This document shows positions 39,869 to 48,606 of a DNA stretch of 64,000 bases, piece by piece. Position 1 is the first letter of the stretch. The number at the start of each line of letters is the position of its first letter. Both the position numbers and the translations under genes were made by a program. Source of the DNA: Streptomyces pyxinicus (GTDB lineage Bacteria > Actinomycetota > Actinomycetes > Streptomycetales > Streptomycetaceae); NCBI RefSeq assembly GCF_024753135.1, contig NZ_JANUGP010000016.1, positions 62,001 to 126,000 of the forward strand, in the 5' to 3' direction. The notes below the pieces were generated by a model, which did not search any database, was not told where the DNA came from, and was given only the letters and a program-made list of their open reading frames with translations.

Positions 39869-40309
39869 TCAGAAGTTGAGCAGGCTGCTCTGCCCGACGG
39901 TGTTGTTCATCTCGCAGGCGTTTGCGAAGGAGTGTTTCCAGGAGGTGCGGGTGCCCTGCCAGACGCCATCGACCGTGACGGTGACGGGGGACCAGATCCG
40001 CGTACAGGCCTGGCCGGGCGTCGTGGACAGCAGGGAGTCCAGCTGTCCTCCCGCCGCGCGCAGCTCCGCGCAGGCCGCCGCGGGCGCGGGGTGGGTGCCG
40101 GTGGCACCGGGCGCGCAGCTCAGGGTGACGGCGCGAGCGGCGGTGTCGGCCGTCTGGCCCGGGTGGGACACGGTCAGGACCAGCGCCGAGGGGGCGTACA
40201 GACCGGCCGGTGCCGCGGTGGCGGTGGCGGCCGAGGTGGCGGCGAGCGTGGCGCCCAGCAGGGCGGTGACGGCCGCGGTGACACCGGCGAAGCGCGGGTT
40301 GATGCGCAC
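39869..40309 (-). CDS. Subtilisin-inhibitor-like (SSI) secreted protease inhibitor
   Basis: 146-aa secreted protein: Sec signal with hydrophobic core VTAAVTALLGATLAATSAATA ending near AAPAG, then the SSI domain (LVLTVSHPGQ, VTLSCAPG, CAELRAAGGQLDSL, VTVTVDGVWQG, SFANACEMNN). Four mature cysteines pair as in SSI. The reactive loop reads ACTRIWSP where classical SSI has CPMVYDP, so P1 is Arg rather than Met, predicting trypsin-like rather than subtilisin preference. GTG start with AAGGAG 7 nt upstream. Monocistronic; the following 270 bp upstream region is non-coding. Confidence 0.9.
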   Translation of the reverse strand: MRINPRFAGVTAAVTALLGATLAATSAATATAAPAGLYAPSALVLTVSHPGQTADTAARAVTLSCAPGATGTHPAPAAACAELRAAGGQLDSLLSTTPGQACTRIWSPVTVTVDGVWQGTRTSWKHSFANACEMNNTVGQSSLLNF

Positions 40310-40581
40310 GAGAAACTCCTTGGTGAGGGTCGGTGGCCTTGTGAGCCGGGAGCAGCTTCGCCCGCGCAACGGAGCAAGTGCCAGTCGGCGCAGTGGGTTT
40401 GAGACGTGCCTACCCTGTGTGCGCCATGTGAACGACATGTGTGCAGGTCGCGGCGGTGCGAGCGTGCGTGAAATTCCCCATTCACTGCGGAGATGTTTGA
40501 ATCTGGTGGGTAATGGCGGGGTAAAAGGCCAGGTCGCGGTAGGCGGCGGCGGTACAGAATGGCCGGAAAGCCGACCAGGCG

Positions 40582-41073
40582 TCACCGTTCGACAGCGGAG
40601 CGCGACCCGGCCGGGCGCAGCGCGTCCACGATCAGGTCGAGGAGTCGTTCCACCCGGTCCGGCGCGGCGCTCGCCTCGGTCGCGAGGAACACGCCGAGGA
40701 GCATCACGGTGGCGTCCCCGGGATCGACGTCCGAGCGCGGCGAACCGGCCTCCGCCCCGCCGCGCAGCATCGTGGCGATGACGGCCGTGACGCGTTCCCG
40801 TGTCGCCGGGGTGGCGATGCCGCCCGACGCCCAGCCCGCGCGGAGCGTGTCGGACATGCCGCGCTTGACCTTGACGAACGCCGCGTACCGCGTCATCCAC
40901 GCCCGCAGTGCGGCCGAGGGTTCGAGTTCGGCGAGGAGCGCCGTCGCGCTGGACACCACCTCGTCCAGCTCCGCGCCGTAGACAGCCTCCACGAGCGCCT
41001 CGCGCGTGGGGAAGTGCCGGTACAGGGTGCCGATCCCGACGCCGGCCGCCCTGGCGATCGCGTCCAGCGGCAC
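40582..41073 (-). CDS. TetR-family regulator, N-terminus/start not resolvable
   Basis: Visible protein is 163 aa from GTG 41073: LDAIARAAGVGIGTLYRHFPTREALVEAVY is the second half of a TetR helix-turn-helix, followed by a helical ligand domain. Codons upstream in the same frame still encode TetR-like sequence (ARRNRDRLLAAAWDAFAG) up to about 41145, but no ATG, GTG or TTG start is found there before the frame runs into the neighbouring reductase gene. The true 5' end therefore seems lost or altered. It is divergent from a frameshifted aldo/keto reductase whose own start is also missing. Confidence 0.7.
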   Translation of the reverse strand: MPLDAIARAAGVGIGTLYRHFPTREALVEAVYGAELDEVVSSATALLAELEPSAALRAWMTRYAAFVKVKRGMSDTLRAGWASGGIATPATRERVTAVIATMLRGGAEAGSPRSDVDPGDATVMLLGVFLATEASAAPDRVERLLDLIVDALRPAGSRSAVER

Positions 41074-41154
41074 GGCGTCCGTCGTCCCCGCGAAGGCATC
41101 CCAGGCGGCGGCGAGCAGTCGGTCGCGGTTGCGCCGCGCGCCGGCGGCGCCGGG

Positions 41155-42033
41155 CGGCTCGCAGGCCGCACCGTGTCGCGGATCGGGTTCGGCGCCATGC
41201 AGGTGGAGCGCCTGCGGAACGACCGCGGGGCCGCGATCGCCCTCTGCGCCGCGGCGTCGAGCTGGGCATCGACCACGTCGACACCGCCCAGTTCTACGGC
41301 CACGGCTACGTCAACGACGTGATCCGCGAAGCCCTCCGCCCCGAGGACGACGTCATCGTGGTCAGCAAGGTCGGCGCCGAGCCCGACCGCGACGGTCCGC
41401 TCCCCCTCCGCCTCGCGCAGCGCCCCGGACAACCGCGCGCCGGCGTCGAGGACAACCTGTCGGCCCTCGGACTCGAACAGATCCCGGTCGTCAACCTCCG
41501 CCGTACGGACAGCGGCCCGGGCCTGCGCGCGACAGGGGACCAGGTGGTCGACCTCGACGACCAGCTCGCCGTGCTGACCGCCCTGCGCGACGAGGGCAAG
41601 ATCGGTGCGATCGGCCTCGGCAGCGTCTCCCTCGACGTGCTCCGCCGTGCCCTGCCCGCCGGCATCGTGTGTGTGCGGAACGCGTACAGCCTCCTGGCCC
41701 GCGACGACGAGGACATGCTCCGGCTGTGCCTGGCCGAGGACATCGCCTGGGTTCCCTACTTCCCCCCTCGGCAGCGCCTTCGACGGGACGCCGAAGGTGA
41801 CCGACGAGCCGGCCGTCATCGCCGCCGCCGGTGCGGCGAACGCGTCGCCCGCACAGGTCGGCCTGGCCTGGCTGCTCCGCCACGCCCCGAACGTGCTGCT
41901 GATCCCCGGCACGGCCGACCCCGAGCACTTGGCGGCGAACGTCGGGGCCGGAGAGGTCACGCTCGACGAGGCGGCGCTCTCCGCCCTGGACGCGGTCCCG
42001 CCCCGTTCCGGGGACATCGCGCTCGGTCGCTGA
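41155..42033 (+). pseudogene. Aldo/keto reductase, two frameshifts and no start
   Basis: NADPH-dependent aldo/keto reductase remnants in three pieces: RLAGRTVSRIGFGAMQVE in frame 1 from 41155, RGVELGIDHVDTAQFYGHGYVND onward in another frame from ~41250, and SPLGSAFDGTPKVTDEP to RSGDIALGR back in the first frame from ~41760. The first shift looks like one missing base in CTC-TGC-GCC, the second like one extra C in a run of six (41762-41767). Catalytic Asp/Tyr region (DTAQFYG) is present. The start codon is absent; only GTG 41173 is available. Either a decayed gene or two sequencing errors. Confidence 0.78.
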
Positions 42034-42052
42034 CCGTCCGTAGGCCGTGGCG

Positions 42053-44263
42053 TCACGGTGTGGGCCGCCGGTCGGGGTGGGAGGGGTCGAGGGTGAACAG
42101 GGTGCCGTCGGACGCCGCGAGGATCAGGGCGCCCTGGTGGAACCACACGGTGGGCAGCAGCCCGCTGTCCAGGACCTCCGCGCGCGCCGCGGACTCCCAC
42201 AGCGGGGTGCCGCGCGCCGCGTCGAGGGCGGCCACCCGGCCGCTGCCGGCGGCCAGGTAGACGGTGCGCCCCCTCGGGTCCACCGAGACCGTGCCCGGCG
42301 TCTCCAGCGTCGTATGGCTTCGCCACAGCCGCTTCCCGGTCACCGGCGAGACCGCGGTGACCAAGCCGCTCGAAGTGGCGAAGTAGAGCGTGCCGTGGGC
42401 CAGCGCCGGGGTCCCGCCCCGGTAGCGCTCGGGCAGGCCGGTCACCGTACGGCGCGCGGTGCGCGGGTCGACGGACACGAGGCGGGTGTAGATCTGGTCG
42501 GGGCTGTTGGCCACGGGCCGGTCGTCCGACTCCACGAAGAGCAGCCGCCCGCCTCGGACGCCGACGAAGCTCCGCTGCTGGGCAGGAGACGTCAGGGTGT
42601 GGTCGGCGGTGCCGTCGGGGTCGAGGACGAGGAACCTGCTGGCGTGGGAGCCCTCGGCGCGCGCCGCGCACTCCGCGTAGGGACGGTCATCGACCGCGAG
42701 CGGCGAGCAGTCGTACCCCTCGGGCAGCGGGATCTGCCGGCGTACGGTGCCCGTGCGCGCGGAGCGGACGGTGAGCGTGTCGCCGTCGCCCTCCTGGGTC
42801 AGCGTCAGGCCGGCGGCGTACGCCGAGCCGAGGCTGTCGGTGCGGACCGGATGGGACCAGAGTCTGGTGCCGTGGGCGGCGTCGAGCGCCAGGACCGACT
42901 GGGACTTGCCCGTGCCGTCGTCGCGGGTCACGGTCAACTCCACCAGGACCACGCCCTCGTGGACGCCGAGGACGGTGGTGATGTACCGGGCGGCCGGCAG
43001 CTCGGCGGGGGCGATGCCGGAGCGCCACAGGGTGCGTCCGGTGGTGGCGTCGACGCGTTCGGGGAGGAGTGCGGTACCGGCGCAGTAGAGGGCGTCGGCG
43101 TCGGGCAGACAGGCCGGAGCGCGGTCGCCCTCGTATCCCGGCGCCTTCTTCACGCCCTGTTCGGCGTCGGCGTACGCGGTCGTCTGCCACGGTTTCCAAC
43201 CGGTGGGCAGGGCGCTCCAGCGGCCGGCGGAGGGGCTGCCGGCCCGCGCGGCGCCGTCGCCGTCGCCGGGACCGAGGAGGAGGTAGGCCGTCAGGGCCAG
43301 GGCCAGCGCACCGGCGGCGGCGAGGAGCGGGCGCGCGGGGTGCCGTCGTACCGGCCGGTGGTCGGGAGCGGTCTCCGTGGCGGCGTGGTCCGGGCCGCCG
43401 GAGAGGGCGGCGGGCAGGCGCAGGGGTGTCGTCTCCGGTTCGCCGGGCGGCGGCTCCGGCAGGGCTTCGGCCAGCGCCCGGGTCAGCTCCTCCGGCTCGG
43501 GCCTGGCATCGGGGTCCTTGGCCAGACAGCGGTCCAGCACCTCGCGCAGACGACCGCCGACCCCGTCCAGGACGGGGTCGTTGTGGACCACCCGGTACCC
43601 GGTCAGGTAGGGGCTGTCGGTGTCGAACGGGCCGCGTCCGGTGACGCAGTACACCAGCAGCGCGCCGAGGGAGAAGACGTCCGAGGCGGGCCCGACCGTG
43701 CGGGCGTCGGTGAACTGCTCGGGCGACATGAACGGCGGAGTGCCGATCACCTGGCCGGTCTCGGTGAGGGCGTGGTGGCTCTCGGCCGCCCGCGAGATGC
43801 CGAAGTCGATGACGCGGGGGCCGTCCTCGGCGAGCAGTACGTTGGCGGGTTTCAGGTCGCGGTGCACCACGCCGGCCCGGTGGATGTCCCGCAGCGCCTC
43901 GGCCAGGCCCAGCGCCAGCGGCCGCAGTTCGGCGGTCCGCAGGGGGCCGTGGTCGCGGACGCGGGCGGCGAGTGACTGGCCGGGGACGTACTGGGTGGCC
44001 ATCCAGGGGGTTTCGGCCTCCGGGTCGGCGTCCACCACGGCCGCGGTGAAGGCTCCGCTCACCCGGCGGGCGGCCTCGATCTCCTGCCGGAAGCGGGCGC
44101 GGAACACGGGATCGCGGGCGTACTGGGCGTGCACGACCTTGACGGCGACCTCGCGGCCGGACCGCGACCTTCCCCGGTAGACCCGGCCCATGCCACCGGC
44201 GCCCAGCCGGCCGAGCAGTCTGTAGCCGCCGATGGACCTCGGGTCGTCCCTGTGCAGCGGCAC
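42053..44263 (-). CDS. Ser/Thr protein kinase with extracellular PQQ-like beta-propeller
   Basis: 736-aa Hanks-type receptor kinase. Kinase domain residues ~14-270: glycine loop LGAGGMGRVYRG, VAVKVV lysine, HRDLKPANVLL catalytic loop, VIDFGISRA and GTPPFMSPEQF. A transmembrane helix (PLLAAAGALALALTAYLLLG) near residue 325 is followed by an extracytoplasmic PQQ/WD-like repeat domain (repeats such as TGRTLWRSG, HGTRLWSHP, TGKRLWRSHT, RGTPLWES). Four Cys in the propeller may form disulphides. GTG start. Ligand unknown. Upstream DNA carries a striking set of direct repeats at 44342-44387. Confidence 0.92.
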   Translation of the reverse strand: MPLHRDDPRSIGGYRLLGRLGAGGMGRVYRGRSRSGREVAVKVVHAQYARDPVFRARFRQEIEAARRVSGAFTAAVVDADPEAETPWMATQYVPGQSLAARVRDHGPLRTAELRPLALGLAEALRDIHRAGVVHRDLKPANVLLAEDGPRVIDFGISRAAESHHALTETGQVIGTPPFMSPEQFTDARTVGPASDVFSLGALLVYCVTGRGPFDTDSPYLTGYRVVHNDPVLDGVGGRLREVLDRCLAKDPDARPEPEELTRALAEALPEPPPGEPETTPLRLPAALSGGPDHAATETAPDHRPVRRHPARPLLAAAGALALALTAYLLLGPGDGDGAARAGSPSAGRWSALPTGWKPWQTTAYADAEQGVKKAPGYEGDRAPACLPDADALYCAGTALLPERVDATTGRTLWRSGIAPAELPAARYITTVLGVHEGVVLVELTVTRDDGTGKSQSVLALDAAHGTRLWSHPVRTDSLGSAYAAGLTLTQEGDGDTLTVRSARTGTVRRQIPLPEGYDCSPLAVDDRPYAECAARAEGSHASRFLVLDPDGTADHTLTSPAQQRSFVGVRGGRLLFVESDDRPVANSPDQIYTRLVSVDPRTARRTVTGLPERYRGGTPALAHGTLYFATSSGLVTAVSPVTGKRLWRSHTTLETPGTVSVDPRGRTVYLAAGSGRVAALDAARGTPLWESAARAEVLDSGLLPTVWFHQGALILAASDGTLFTLDPSHPDRRPTP

Positions 44264-44341
44264 GCGTGTCCCCCTCGATCACTCAGGCCTTCGGGCGCCA
44301 GCATACGGAAGAGGAGCCGCCGCTCGCGGTGCGCACGATGG

Positions 44342-44387
44342 CTGTCGGTCGCTGTCGGACACTGTCGGATTACCCGCGTTACCCGCG
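44342..44387. repeat. Phased direct repeats upstream of the kinase gene
   Basis: CTGTCGG at 44342, 44352 and 44362 (exactly 10-bp period) directly followed by two adjacent copies of TTACCCGCG (44370-44378 and 44379-44387). Regular helical phasing suggests a protein-binding array in the promoter region of the kinase gene. Confidence 0.7.
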
Positions 44388-44396
44388 TTTCGTGGA

Positions 44397-44417
44397 TTTC
44401 ACAGGAATCCTGTGAAA
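44397..44417. promoter_or_regulatory. Perfect 10-bp palindrome, candidate operator
   Basis: TTTCACAGGA, one central A, TCCTGTGAAA: a perfect inverted repeat immediately beside the phased direct repeats and before the terminator of the small hydrophobic-protein gene. AT-rich ends and dyad symmetry suit a dimeric regulator. Confidence 0.5.
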
Positions 44418-44423
44418 CACAGC

Positions 44424-44463
44424 GCCGCGGGCCGCGCCTCCGATCGGAGGCGCGGCCCGCGGC
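44424..44463 (-). terminator. Perfect 20-bp inverted repeat terminator
   Basis: 40-nt perfect palindrome beginning GCCGCGGGCCGCGCCTCCGA, located 32 nt after the stop of the 53-aa hydrophobic protein gene. A very stable hairpin with no U-tract, typical of Streptomyces termination. Confidence 0.8.
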
Positions 44464-44495
44464 AAGGAAACCTGCCGGAATGCCGACGGTCGGCT

Positions 44496-44657
44496 TTACC
44501 AGCGATACCAGCGCGCGCTGCCGCCCTTGGGCCGGGCCACGAACCCGACGAGCCACAGGACGAGCACGATGACGGCGATCCACCACAGGGCGTTGAGCGC
44601 GAAACCGGCACCGAAGAGGATCAGGGCGAGCAGAAGAACGAGAAGCAGGGGAACCAT
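44496..44657 (-). CDS. Small hydrophobic membrane protein (53 aa)
   Basis: Two-helix protein starting MVPLLLVLLLALILFGAGFA, then ALWWIAVIVLVLWLVGFVAR and a basic tail ending in a WYRW tetrapeptide. It resembles the short hydrophobic DUF5670/lmo0937-like proteins common in streptomycetes. GGAGG lies 8 nt upstream of the ATG; TAA stop is followed by a strong terminator. Often stress-associated; function unknown. Confidence 0.82.
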   Translation of the reverse strand: MVPLLLVLLLALILFGAGFALNALWWIAVIVLVLWLVGFVARPKGGSARWYRW

Positions 44658-44835
44658 AGTTATCAACCTCCGGGCCACCTTGTGCCCGGCATTCCCTCGG
44701 CCAATCACCGCGATGTCCATCGTGTTTTCGCAGCACTTCGGGGCATGCGGAGGAGTTGCCCGCCGGCCGAATTCGGCTGGAAACACGAACCTGGTTCCCT
44801 TGCGCGCGACTTGGCCGTGTAGTCGGCTTGGCTCC

Positions 44836-46461
44836 ATGCGACACACGGAGTCCCACCGGTCAGACACCCGTCAGGGCACGGTACGGCGCAGAGGCACCGC
44901 GAGCGGCCGAGGCACCGCGGCACTGGTCGCGGCCACGCTCGCGGGCTCTCTCTGGGCGGCCTCGCCGCTCCAGCCCGCGCAGGCCGCCGCACCCCCTTCC
45001 GCCACACCGACCCGGGCCTACGGCCTCGACCTCGACACGGTCACCATCCCGCAGCTCCAGGTCCGCATGGCGCGCGGATCGCTGACGCCGTCCCAACTCA
45101 CCCGTACCTATCTGAGGCGGATCGCGACCGTCGATCCGAAGATCCACGCCGTCCTGCGCACCGACCCCACGGCCCTGGCACAGGCCGCCGCCAGCGACCG
45201 CCGGCACCGTGACGGCGCCACCCGGGGGCCGCTCGACGGCATCCCGGTCCTGGTCAAGGACAACGTGAACACCCGGGGCCTGCTGTCGACGGCGGGTTCA
45301 CTGGCTCTGGCGGGGAGCCCACCGGACACCGACGCCGCCCTGGTGACCCGCCTGCGGAAGGCGGGTGCCGTGATCCTGGGCAAGACGAACTTGTCCGAGT
45401 GGGCGAACTTCCGTGCCGCGAAGCCCACTTCGGGCTGGTCGGCGGTGGGCGGCCAGACGCACAACCCTTTCGTTCTCGACCGTAACCCGTGCGGTTCGTC
45501 GGCGGGTTCGGGGGCCGCGCTCGCCGCGTCCCTGTCCCAGGTGGCGATCGGCACCGAGACCGACGGCTCGATCGTCTGCCCGGCCGGCATGAACGGCGTG
45601 GTCGGCCTCAAGCCCACGCTGGGCCTGGTCAGCGGCGAGGGCGTGGTGCCGATCTCTGCCGAGCAGGACACGGCCGGCCCCATGGCGCGCAACGTCACCG
45701 ACGTGGCCCTGACCCTGTCGGTCCTCGCCGGCGAACCCCGCCATCCCGGCCCCACGAGCGGCGGAACCGGTCTGCGGGGCAAGCGCATCGGGCTGTGGCG
45801 GCTGCCGTCCCTGGGCAAGGAGGTGGACGACGTCATGTCCCGCACGGCGCGGCGCCTGCGTGCGGGCGGCGCCGAGGTCGTCGAGGTGACACCGCCTTAC
45901 CAGGACCGGCTCGCCGCACTCGAATTCCCCGCGCTGCTGACCGAGTTCGACCGCGACATCGACACCTACCTGGCCACCCGGAAGGGCCCGCGGGACCTCG
46001 CCGCGCTCATCGCCTTCAACCGCGCGCACCCGGCGGAACAGACCTGCTTCGCCGGGCAGGAACTCTTCGAGCGGGCCCTGGCCGCCCCGCCCACCACGGA
46101 CCCGGGGTACCGGGCCGAGCGGGCGGAACTCCGGGACCTGTCGAGGCGGTCCATCGACGAGACGATGGCGGCCCATCACCTGGACGCCATCGCCGCCCCG
46201 ACCAACCCGCCCGCCTGGACCACCGACTGCGCCCGCGGTGACAACGACGTGATCCCGTCGTCCACCCCGGCCGCCGTCGCCGGCTACCCGTCACTCTCGG
46301 TCCCCGCCGGGTCCGTCGGCCAACTGCCCGTCGGTGTCCTGCTGATGGCCGGCAGCCACCAGGACCAAGCACTGCTGTCCCTGGGCGCGGCGGTGGAGCA
46401 ACGCCTCCATGCCTGGCGCGCTCCGCGTTATCTGCCGACGACGGGGCCCGACCTTCCGTAG
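44836..46461 (+). CDS. Secreted amidase-signature-family enzyme
   Basis: 541-aa amidase with an N-terminal signal (basic region, then TAALVAATLAGSLWAASPLQPAQAAA). Amidase-signature core: Lys in GIPVLVKDNVNT, GKTNLSEW, the Gly/Ser-rich NPCGSSAGSGAALAA with the cis-Ser and nucleophile GTETDGSIVCPA, and GVVGLKPTLG. The Ser-cisSer-Lys triad is complete. Likely extracellular hydrolysis of an amide; substrate unknown. ATG 44836 has no strong ribosome binding site but upstream codons are not protein-like. Free-standing gene with its own promoter. Confidence 0.9.
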   Translation: MRHTESHRSDTRQGTVRRRGTASGRGTAALVAATLAGSLWAASPLQPAQAAAPPSATPTRAYGLDLDTVTIPQLQVRMARGSLTPSQLTRTYLRRIATVDPKIHAVLRTDPTALAQAAASDRRHRDGATRGPLDGIPVLVKDNVNTRGLLSTAGSLALAGSPPDTDAALVTRLRKAGAVILGKTNLSEWANFRAAKPTSGWSAVGGQTHNPFVLDRNPCGSSAGSGAALAASLSQVAIGTETDGSIVCPAGMNGVVGLKPTLGLVSGEGVVPISAEQDTAGPMARNVTDVALTLSVLAGEPRHPGPTSGGTGLRGKRIGLWRLPSLGKEVDDVMSRTARRLRAGGAEVVEVTPPYQDRLAALEFPALLTEFDRDIDTYLATRKGPRDLAALIAFNRAHPAEQTCFAGQELFERALAAPPTTDPGYRAERAELRDLSRRSIDETMAAHHLDAIAAPTNPPAWTTDCARGDNDVIPSSTPAAVAGYPSLSVPAGSVGQLPVGVLLMAGSHQDQALLSLGAAVEQRLHAWRAPRYLPTTGPDLP

Positions 46462-46524
46462 GAACCGTTCGAAACAGGGGCCGCCCCTCCGTGCGGGGCG
46501 GTGCCCTTCGGGTATCTTGCGCCG

Positions 46525-46953
46525 ATGTCCACGATCAGGAAGTTCCAGGTCACCTTCGACTGCGCGGAACCCGAGCGTCTCGCCCGCTTCTGGTGCGATG
46601 TGCTGGGGTACGTGTTATCGCCGCCACCGGCGGGGTTCGCCACGTGGGACGACTACCACCGCTCCCGGGCTCCCGAGGACCGGGGCGCCTGGTCCGCCTG
46701 CGTCGATCCCTCGGGGGCGGGCCCGCGACTGTTCTTCCAGCGCGTCCCCGAGGGCAAGGCCGTCAAGAACCGGGTGCATCTCGACGTGCGAGTCGGTACC
46801 GGACTCGTGGGGGAAGAGCGCCTGGCCGCGCTCGAAGCCGAGTGCGCACGGCTGGTGCCGCTGGGCGCGGTACGCGTGCGACTTCTGTACGACGGCCACG
46901 ACTCGTGCATCGCCATGCGGGACATCGAGGGCAACGAGTTCTGCATCGACTGA
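46525..46953 (+). CDS. VOC (glyoxalase-like) family protein
   Basis: 142-aa single-module vicinal-oxygen-chelate protein: FQVTFDCAEPERLARFWCDVLGY, a central LFFQRVPEGKAVKNRVHLDVRV and the C-terminal MRDIEGNEFCID. Residues usually binding metal are only partly kept (His in RVHLDV, Glu in GNEFC), so it may be an isomerase/lyase-like or a binding protein. ATG 46525 matches the family start. Monocistronic, 63 bp after the amidase gene. Confidence 0.88.
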   Translation: MSTIRKFQVTFDCAEPERLARFWCDVLGYVLSPPPAGFATWDDYHRSRAPEDRGAWSACVDPSGAGPRLFFQRVPEGKAVKNRVHLDVRVGTGLVGEERLAALEAECARLVPLGAVRVRLLYDGHDSCIAMRDIEGNEFCID

Positions 46954-47076
46954 GTGCCCGCCGAATCCTGTTACCGAATGCGGACAGACGGCGATGAACG
47001 ACCGTACAGCGAGCGTCATCTGACGGGGTGTAACGGAAAGCGCGACCGCATCCCTACACCTACCCGGGGGTTTCCC

Positions 47077-47688
47077 ATGATGACCACTCGCCGTACCGTC
47101 CGTTCCGCCGCCCTGGCCGCCGTCGTCGCCGCCGCGGCGCTGTCGCTGACCGGCTTCCAGAGCGGGGGCGCGAGCGGTGCGGACAGGGACGGTGCCGGCG
47201 TACGGACCGTCGCCGCGCACCACGTCACCGCGTCGACCGCCTCGACCGCGTCGTCCGCCTCGGCCAGGAAGGCGTCCCCGGTCCGTACCCAGAAGCTGGC
47301 GGACGGCAGCAAGGCCGAGATCTACGAACTCGGCGCCCAGCACTACCTCGCGAAGATCATCAGTCGTGGTGACGTCCTGGCCACGCTGGAGACGAACGAC
47401 AGGGACGCGGGGCTCGACGCCAACGACATGTTCGTCGTCCTCACCCTGGACGGCCAGGTCCACTCCTGGATGGGCGGCGGCCACCAGGGACCGGGCACCT
47501 TCAAGCTGGCGGGCGGCTGGACGGCCAAGGTCACCAAGGTTGGCGAGCTGCGGTACCGGGCGCAGATCCTCGGCCACGGCGGCGCGGTGTACGGCACGCT
47601 GGAGGCGAACGAGCAGGACGCCGGCGTCGACGCCAACGGCGTGTACATCGTCCTCAGCGCCGGCGGGGTGATCAGCGCCCATATGTGA
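47077..47688 (+). CDS. Secreted hypothetical protein with duplicated repeat
   Basis: 203-aa protein with a signal peptide (RRTVRSAALAAVVAAAALSL, then TGFQSGG, possibly Tat-independent). A Thr/Ala/Ser-rich linker (TASTASTASSASA) leads to a compact C-terminal domain with an internal duplication: LATLETNDRDAGLDANDMFVVL and YGTLEANEQDAGVDANGVYIVL. No family recognised. ATG 47077 preceded by GGGG; the ATG after it is also possible. Likely extracellular or wall-associated. Confidence 0.8.
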   Translation: MMTTRRTVRSAALAAVVAAAALSLTGFQSGGASGADRDGAGVRTVAAHHVTASTASTASSASARKASPVRTQKLADGSKAEIYELGAQHYLAKIISRGDVLATLETNDRDAGLDANDMFVVLTLDGQVHSWMGGGHQGPGTFKLAGGWTAKVTKVGELRYRAQILGHGGAVYGTLEANEQDAGVDANGVYIVLSAGGVISAHM

Positions 47689-47739
47689 TGCCAGGGGGTG
47701 GCTGTGTCGCGCTTGCCGGGGAGGGCGTGGGCAAGCGCG

Positions 47740-48444
47740 TCAGCCCCCGGGCGTGTTGTAGTTGACGATCCGGTCCACCATGAGCGCGACCGCACCGACC
47801 AGGGGGCTGTCCACCTCCTCCCCCACCACGTCCGGCAGCCTGTGCGCTTCGTGCTCGGCGGCCGCGACCATGCCCCAGAACGCGTTGTAGCCCGAGGGGT
47901 CCGTCGGCTTGTCGGTGGCCGCTTGCACGGTGCGCAGGCCGCCCGCCTCGACCACGGCCAGCGCGCCCATCTGCCGCAGGATGCCAGGATCGCGCTCCTC
48001 GGCCGCCACGACACTCCACCCGGTCATTTCCGTGTGCCGCACCGCGGCGAGGAGACTGCCCGCGCTGTCCACGCCGGAGACAACGATGTCAGGCAGGACC
48101 AGGGCCACCGGTCCTTCGGTCAGGGGCAGAGCCGAGCGGACCGCTCCGTCGAGACCGGGTTCGTACGACTCGTTCTGGTACACGAAGACCATCTGGAATG
48201 TCTCGGCATAGCGCGCCAGATAACGCACCGTCTCCATCTTGTGCGCCCCGAACACGACGACCAGACGCACGTTGAGCCCGCTCTTGGTCAGTTCGACCAC
48301 CGCCTCCAGACTGCGGTCCAGAACGGTGACCCCGGGTCCCAGACAGTGCAACTCCTTCGGATAGGGGGCGCTGAAGCGCGTCCCGAACCCGGCGCAGGGC
48401 AGGATGACCGAGATGTCGGGCGTGAACACCGAGGAACTATGCAT
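47740..48444 (-). CDS. Nucleotidyltransferase (sugar-nucleotide type)
   Basis: 234-aa NTP-transferase-fold protein. N-terminus VILPCAGFGTRFSAPYPKEL is a variant of the nucleotide-binding GxGxR...PK signature, with LPDIVVSGVDS in the place of the metal-binding Asp region. Shorter than RmlA and lacking a C-terminal hexapeptide domain. Probably activates a sugar or polyol phosphate with NTP. It is divergent from the glycosyltransferase gene 162 bp away, so the two may serve one glycosylation pathway. ATG 48444. Confidence 0.8.
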   Translation of the reverse strand: MHSSSVFTPDISVILPCAGFGTRFSAPYPKELHCLGPGVTVLDRSLEAVVELTKSGLNVRLVVVFGAHKMETVRYLARYAETFQMVFVYQNESYEPGLDGAVRSALPLTEGPVALVLPDIVVSGVDSAGSLLAAVRHTEMTGWSVVAAEERDPGILRQMGALAVVEAGGLRTVQAATDKPTDPSGYNAFWGMVAAAEHEAHRLPDVVGEEVDSPLVGAVALMVDRIVNYNTPGG

Positions 48445-48606
48445 GCGGCAGCTTTCCGGTTGGCGCGACCATCACGGACCTCGTGCGCCCCATCAGGCGG
48501 GGCAGCCCACCGTAACCGCTGGACAGCCGGCCCGGAAAGGACACCGGGACTCGCCGTGATAGGAAGTCGGCGTCGAACATGCCGAGTTGGCGAAAGAGGG
48601 CGCACC

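Noticed and set aside
41014..41322. Long ORF covering the reductase start from ATG 41014
   Set aside because: Its first half is the antisense of the TetR gene; the codons before 41155 are not protein-like in that strand.
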